Positions 33,440 through 37,093 of a stretch of DNA of 37,093 nucleotides are shown one piece after another. Source of the DNA: M3007 sp031398055. GTDB lineage: Bacteria; Bacteroidota; Bacteroidia; Chitinophagales; Saprospiraceae. Each line of letters begins with the position of its first letter. Positions within the stretch are counted from its first letter, which is position 1. The position numbers were made by a program, and so were the translations under genes. The stretch spans positions 1 through 37,093 of the forward strand of contig JANNMS010000340.1 in assembly GCA_031398055.1 (NCBI GenBank). The letters are read 5' to 3'. The notes beneath the pieces are model-generated. The model made no database searches. It was not told the origin of the DNA and worked only from the letters and a program-made list of their open reading frames with translations.

Positions 33440-33451
33440 ATTTCGACCTCC
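33368..33451. repeat. REP-like cluster at the 3' side of the RAYT gene
   Basis: An inverted pair of GGAG hairpins (33368-33424; stems GGTCGAAATTTATTTCGACC at 33372-33391 and its inverse at 33401-33420) and a further single inverted unit (33428-33451). The last unit contains the TAA stop of the hybrid regulator (33437-33439) and its final base is shared with the stop codon of the transposase gene. Confidence 0.88.
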
Positions 33452-34110
33452 TATTCCTTGGCCAAATAGGTATAGGGATGTTCCGTCCATTCTTTGCAAA
33501 TTCCGGCTTTCACAGGGTTTAAAATCGTGTACCAAATGGCATTGAACAAATGCTTTTCATCTCGGATATATCTATCAAAATAGGATTCTGACCAGACTTT
33601 TCCAGTCCGATTCAAGATTCGGTTTATTCTGGCAGCAGTGCCTCCATTGATAAGTTTCATCACTTGATGCACTTGTTTGTAGTTTTCATCGGTGATTTCT
33701 GTACCGTTTTTTGGCAACTGAACTGAAAAATCAAAAACGGCGTGAACATGGTTTGCCATGACGGAATAGGCAATTAGGTGATAATATTTTTTGTCAAATT
33801 CTTGGAGGCGGTTGGCGACAATTTGTGCGGCCTCGGGGTTTTTGAGCCACATTGGGCTGTCTGGGTGTGGTTTGTCCAGTTTTTCGTTGAACGATTCAAA
33901 ATATTTTCGTTCGACCCAAAATTTTTGCTCGGATTTTTCTGCTTCCGTTAGGTTTTGAGCAGTCTCAATTTCACGGATTTTTTCGTCCCGGTCGTGCTTC
34001 ATTTGGTCAAGGACGGCTGTTGGAATCGCGCCTTTTAAATTCCAAGTGTTAAAAAAGGTATAGCCAAGAAAAAATTTGTGGGGCAACTTTCTCGTGTATT
34101 CGATTTTCAT
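33451..34110 (-). CDS. REP-associated tyrosine transposase (RAYT, Y1/HUH family)
   Basis: A 219-aa single-strand DNA transposase-like protein of the IS200/IS605 Y1 superfamily. The HUH motif is HVH at 121-123 (SVMANHVHAVF) and the candidate catalytic tyrosine is Y177 in WSESYFDRYIRD, followed by the family segment YTILNPVKAG (194-203). A charged helical insertion of ~70 residues (21-95) separates the N-terminal strand from the core and makes it longer than typical ~165-aa RAYTs. RAYTs recognise GTAG/GGAG-footed REP hairpins; such elements lie directly on both sides of this gene (ending at the stop codon and beginning 15 bp upstream of the start). It is intact and probably single-copy and domesticated. 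Confidence 0.88.
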   Translation of the reverse strand: MKIEYTRKLPHKFFLGYTFFNTWNLKGAIPTAVLDQMKHDRDEKIREIETAQNLTEAEKSEQKFWVERKYFESFNEKLDKPHPDSPMWLKNPEAAQIVANRLQEFDKKYYHLIAYSVMANHVHAVFDFSVQLPKNGTEITDENYKQVHQVMKLINGGTAARINRILNRTGKVWSESYFDRYIRDEKHLFNAIWYTILNPVKAGICKEWTEHPYTYLAKE

Positions 34111-34124
34111 TTTAGTAATGTTTT

Positions 34125-34229
34125 TGGAGGTCGAAATTTATTTCGACTTTTTGGATTTTTCCAGTACGACGAAAACATTGCTCTAATTTAGTTCGCTGCG
34201 GGCGTGGTCGAAATAAATTTCGACCTCCA
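34125..34229. repeat. REP-like pair at the 5' side of the RAYT gene
   Basis: TGGAGG plus hairpin (34125-34147) and an inverted hairpin ending CCTCCA (34206-34229) are separated by 58 bp, instead of the ~10 bp seen in other copies. Stem sequence matches the 33368 cluster. Confidence 0.85.
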
Positions 34230-34424
34230 GTGCAACCAATTGACAAACATCTGAACGGGATTGACAAGGTGTTTTAGAAGTGTTGAGCCAAAATTTGCAG
34301 TATGGTTTTTCAAAATAAAAAGACATCGCCGGCGGGCAGATTGAAATTGAAATGCAATCCGTCCGTCGGTGGTTTTTTGAAAAATTTTTGCTTTCAAATT
34401 TCAAATTTTTAAACACTTCGACAA

Positions 34425-36983
34425 ATGAAAAAAATCGCTCTCCCGATTTTGGTGGCCGTTTTTTTTGCCACTTTGGCCTTTGGCCAGACCCGTTCCCCGC
34501 AACCAAATATTCCCCAAATTGAAGTCGCACCGAAAAAAGAACTGAAAGGCCCCGAACGCCAAAAAGCCTTTTTTAACCTGCTGAACTACCCGAACAAAAC
34601 ACAAACGCCGGAGCAAATCGAGCGGCTTTGGCAAAAAATTGACGCGATGCCCTCCGATGTTTCGGAAAATGCCGAGTCGCGCAGCACGGTCGCAGATTGG
34701 GAATACATCGGCGACCAGCCGGGTTACGGTAGTTCGACCAATTTCACGGGGCGAATCGTGGATATTGAGGTGTTCGATTCAATTTTCAACATGCGGATTT
34801 TGAGTGCCAGCGGCGGGCTGTGGCAATTGGGCTGGAATTTTGGTGAAAAAAAATGCCTCAGCAACAAGTTGAACAGCGGCAACGGCGGGGCGTTCGCCAC
34901 CCACCCAACCAACGACGACATCATTTTTCTCGGCACGGGCGAACCGCGAATCGCGGCTGGCACCGGACTTTGGAAAACGGAGAACGGCGGAAAATCTTGG
35001 TCAAAAGTCACGCTCTCGCCTGCTCCGACGACTTTTTACAAAATCGCTTTCGACCCCTCGAACAATAACAGGATTTGGGTGGCATCGAACACCGGGCTGT
35101 ACGTTTCGACAAACGGCGGTGCCACTTTTGCCAAAAAAAGGGCGGGCGACGTGACCGATTTTGCCTTCAAATCCGGCACGCCAGCGCACCTGTTTTGCTC
35201 GGTTTGGGGCGACAAATTTTACAAATCAACCAATTCCGGCGCGATTTGGACGGCCATGACGACCGGCGGCGTGCCGACCACGAATATCGGGCGGACGGAA
35301 ATGGAAATTTGCAGTGTGGACAACAACATAATTTACGCACTCGCTGCCCGCAACGACAACAACAACCTGCTCGGAATTTACAAATCCATTGACGGCGGCG
35401 TGAACTGGACGACCTGTTCCAGCCCCGAACTTTTTTCCGGACAGGGATTTTATGATGTTGCGCTCGCCATCAGCCCGGGCGACTGCAATTTGGTGCTGGC
35501 AGGCGGCGTGAGTTTGATGCGTTCGACGGACGGCACAAATTTCACTGCTGTTCCCGACGGCGGGCAGCACGCCGACCACCATTCCATTGCTTTTGTCGCG
35601 CCCGGCTCGACGGATGTTTTGCTGGGCAATGACGGCGGTTTTATGAGTTCCGGTGACGATGGCGCGACTTGGACAAAGGCCTTCAACACCTTGCCAATCA
35701 GCCAATTTTACAATTTTTCAAATGGAAAATCCGACCACAAACGCTTCATCGGTGGCACGCAGGACAACGGTGGAATTTTTACAAAAGGCGTAAATTATGA
35801 TTGGTCAACCACCGGCGGCGATTCGTGGGGAAGTGCGGTCGACCCTTTCAATGGCAATAACATTTTTTACACGGGCGGCATTTTTGGTGCGCCGATTCCG
35901 ACCCGGCCGATCCGTTCGACCGATGGCGGGGTCAATTTTTCGATAATCGACAACGGCATTTTGCCCGCTGCCCAATGGCAAACACAGTTCAGGACCGACC
36001 ACGTCGCCCCGGTTTATCTCTACAACACCCACGATGGCTACGTTTATGAGTCAGTAAACAACGGCACCAATTGGGCAGTGCTGAATGCGGGCGGGACTCC
36101 TTTTCCTGCCAACATTCAAAACGTGATGGTCGGGCAGGGTTTTCCGCAAAACATTTACGTTAGCCTGATGGCACCGAACAATCAAGTCTGGGTGCGCGAC
36201 AGAACGACAATCAGTTGGATAAATCGCTCCGCCGGACTTCCAACTACTGGCGCGGCTGGCACTTTTGTTTACAAAATCAGCACCTCGCCAAACCCCGCCG
36301 AACCCGACGTGGCCTACGCCGTGATGGGCGGAAAACCCAGCGGCGCAATCAAAAAAGTCTATAAAACCATCAATCGGGGCGCAACTTGGGTCAATATCAC
36401 TGGAAATTTGCCAAATGTGGCCTGCACCGACCTTGTCCAGTATCCGAACGACCAGAATGTTTTGGTGCTTGCCACTGACATCGGCGCGTTCCGGACTGAC
36501 GACGGCGGGCAAACTTGGGTGCATTGGTGGGAAGGTTTGGCGCGCCAAATCACGATGACCGAACTGGATTACATCGACAGCATCAATATAAATGGAAAAT
36601 TTTACATCACCGCGTCAACTTTTGGACGGGGCCTTTGGAAAAGGGAAATTGGGCATTCCGAAACTTTCCAATCGGGCGACGACCGCGCGGCGAAAATCGA
36701 ACCTGCCGAAGCCATGCCCGCCTTCATTCTCGGCCAAAATATGACTTATTTGGGAATTTCAGACCGCACCGCGATACCATATTATAATGATGCGGAGGCT
36801 GATGTGCGGATTTCGCTTTTCAACGAAAATGGGAATTTGGTTAAAATTTTGGTGGACGAAAAGTCGCAAAAAGGGATGCACCAAGTTGATTTGGAAACGG
36901 GCGGGCTGGCCTCCGGCGTTTATTTTTATTCGATGGAAGCGGCCAATTTTAAAGCGACCAAAAAAATGGTGGTCGTGCGGTGA
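34425..36983 (+). CDS. Secreted BNR/VPS10-type repeat protein with T9SS sorting domain
   Basis: An 852-aa protein with a signal peptide (~1-21, ending LAFGQ), then a beta-propeller-like region (~90-750) made of BNR/Asp-box repeats such as TENGGKSWSKV, STNGGATFAKK, SIDGGVNWTTC, SSGDDGATWTKAF and TINRGATWVNI, and a C-terminal T9SS type A domain (~765-852, VRISLFNENGNLVKILV, GLASGVYFYSMEA). Comparable Bacteroidota proteins are often annotated as glycosyl hydrolase or sortilin-like, but no catalytic sialidase motif was seen. It shares the BNR module with the protein at 6809-10855. Role: probably surface-attached or released binding protein; ligand unknown. A strong terminator follows. Confidence 0.87.
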   Translation: MKKIALPILVAVFFATLAFGQTRSPQPNIPQIEVAPKKELKGPERQKAFFNLLNYPNKTQTPEQIERLWQKIDAMPSDVSENAESRSTVADWEYIGDQPGYGSSTNFTGRIVDIEVFDSIFNMRILSASGGLWQLGWNFGEKKCLSNKLNSGNGGAFATHPTNDDIIFLGTGEPRIAAGTGLWKTENGGKSWSKVTLSPAPTTFYKIAFDPSNNNRIWVASNTGLYVSTNGGATFAKKRAGDVTDFAFKSGTPAHLFCSVWGDKFYKSTNSGAIWTAMTTGGVPTTNIGRTEMEICSVDNNIIYALAARNDNNNLLGIYKSIDGGVNWTTCSSPELFSGQGFYDVALAISPGDCNLVLAGGVSLMRSTDGTNFTAVPDGGQHADHHSIAFVAPGSTDVLLGNDGGFMSSGDDGATWTKAFNTLPISQFYNFSNGKSDHKRFIGGTQDNGGIFTKGVNYDWSTTGGDSWGSAVDPFNGNNIFYTGGIFGAPIPTRPIRSTDGGVNFSIIDNGILPAAQWQTQFRTDHVAPVYLYNTHDGYVYESVNNGTNWAVLNAGGTPFPANIQNVMVGQGFPQNIYVSLMAPNNQVWVRDRTTISWINRSAGLPTTGAAGTFVYKISTSPNPAEPDVAYAVMGGKPSGAIKKVYKTINRGATWVNITGNLPNVACTDLVQYPNDQNVLVLATDIGAFRTDDGGQTWVHWWEGLARQITMTELDYIDSININGKFYITASTFGRGLWKREIGHSETFQSGDDRAAKIEPAEAMPAFILGQNMTYLGISDRTAIPYYNDAEADVRISLFNENGNLVKILVDEKSQKGMHQVDLETGGLASGVYFYSMEAANFKATKKMVVVR

Positions 36984-37025
36984 GGTTGAGTTTAGTTTTT
37001 TGAAAAATCAAACCGAGTGGAAATT

Positions 37026-37070
37026 TTGCGGCTGCCCGACCTGAAAATGGTTGGGTGGCCGCAATTTTTT
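37026..37070 (+). terminator. Intrinsic terminator after the BNR-T9SS gene
   Basis: A 16-bp stem (37026-37041 with 37049-37064, three G-T pairs), a seven-base loop and a T6 run, 43 bp after the stop codon. Confidence 0.85.
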
Positions 37071-37093
37071 GGAGGTCGAAATTTATTTCGACC
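37070..37093. repeat. REP-like element cut by the window edge
   Basis: TGGAG followed by GGTCGAAATTTATTTCGACC (37074-37093), identical in stem to the elements beside the RAYT gene. A partner in inverse orientation would be expected just beyond the window. Confidence 0.8.

Larger units (their letters stand above)
33368..34229. mobile_element. RAYT-REP unit (transposase with flanking GGAG palindromes)
   Basis: The transposase gene is bracketed by REP-like hairpins at 33368-33451 and 34125-34229. This arrangement resembles a REP-RAYT unit (REPtron). No flanking direct repeats are expected for this class and none were seen. Exact ends are undefined. Confidence 0.65.

Overview
The window looks like a chromosomal piece of a Bacteroidota bacterium, most likely of the Saprospiraceae/Chitinophagales type (this placement is inference). 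The reasons are: several very large secreted proteins end in type IX secretion (T9SS) type A sorting domains; there is a one-piece hybrid two-component regulator with a Reg_prop propeller; the LptD/OstA-like protein is Bacteroidota-like; start codons lack clear Shine-Dalgarno sequences; and one TAnnTTTG promoter element is visible. No rRNA, tRNA, CRISPR array or phage module was found.

Layout. 88-1194: an amidase_2 cell-wall hydrolase with three SH3b repeats. 1248-4480: two tandem papain-like (C1) protease cassettes, each with its own upstream region and terminator, followed by a chagasin-like (I42) lipoprotein, a matching inhibitor type. 4488-6794: a REP-like element, a DUF1569/DinB-like protein and a T9SS cargo protein. 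6809-13610 (minus strand): a giant BNR/LamG T9SS protein, a T9SS PKD-like gene interrupted by one in-frame amber codon, and a small beta-barrel-like protein. 13611-14662: a gene-poor kilobase with a 21-bp minisatellite and a large inverted repeat. 14663-19773: an FnIII-like protein, a PrpA/PrpB-like phosphoesterase, and a HYR/dockerin/cohesin-like T9SS protein. 19958-23777: a dicarboxylate/amino acid symporter, tryptophan 2,3-dioxygenase and a PAS-LuxR regulator. 23884-33439: an envelope cluster in which LptD-like diverges from an AmiC-type amidase, MlaD/MCE and a hybrid two-component regulator. 33368-34229: a REP-associated tyrosine transposase (RAYT) bracketed by its likely REP palindromes. 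34425-36983: a second BNR-type T9SS protein.

The most notable structures are (1) the protease/protease/inhibitor module, (2) the RAYT with dispersed GGAG-hairpin elements whose stems vary by compensatory changes, one of which supplies the stop codon of the hybrid regulator, and (3) several unrelated inverted-repeat families placed between convergent genes or inside a protein linker. No complete, clearly undescribed multi-gene system can be asserted from sequence alone. The protease-inhibitor cassette and the RAYT/REP network are the best candidates for follow-up.
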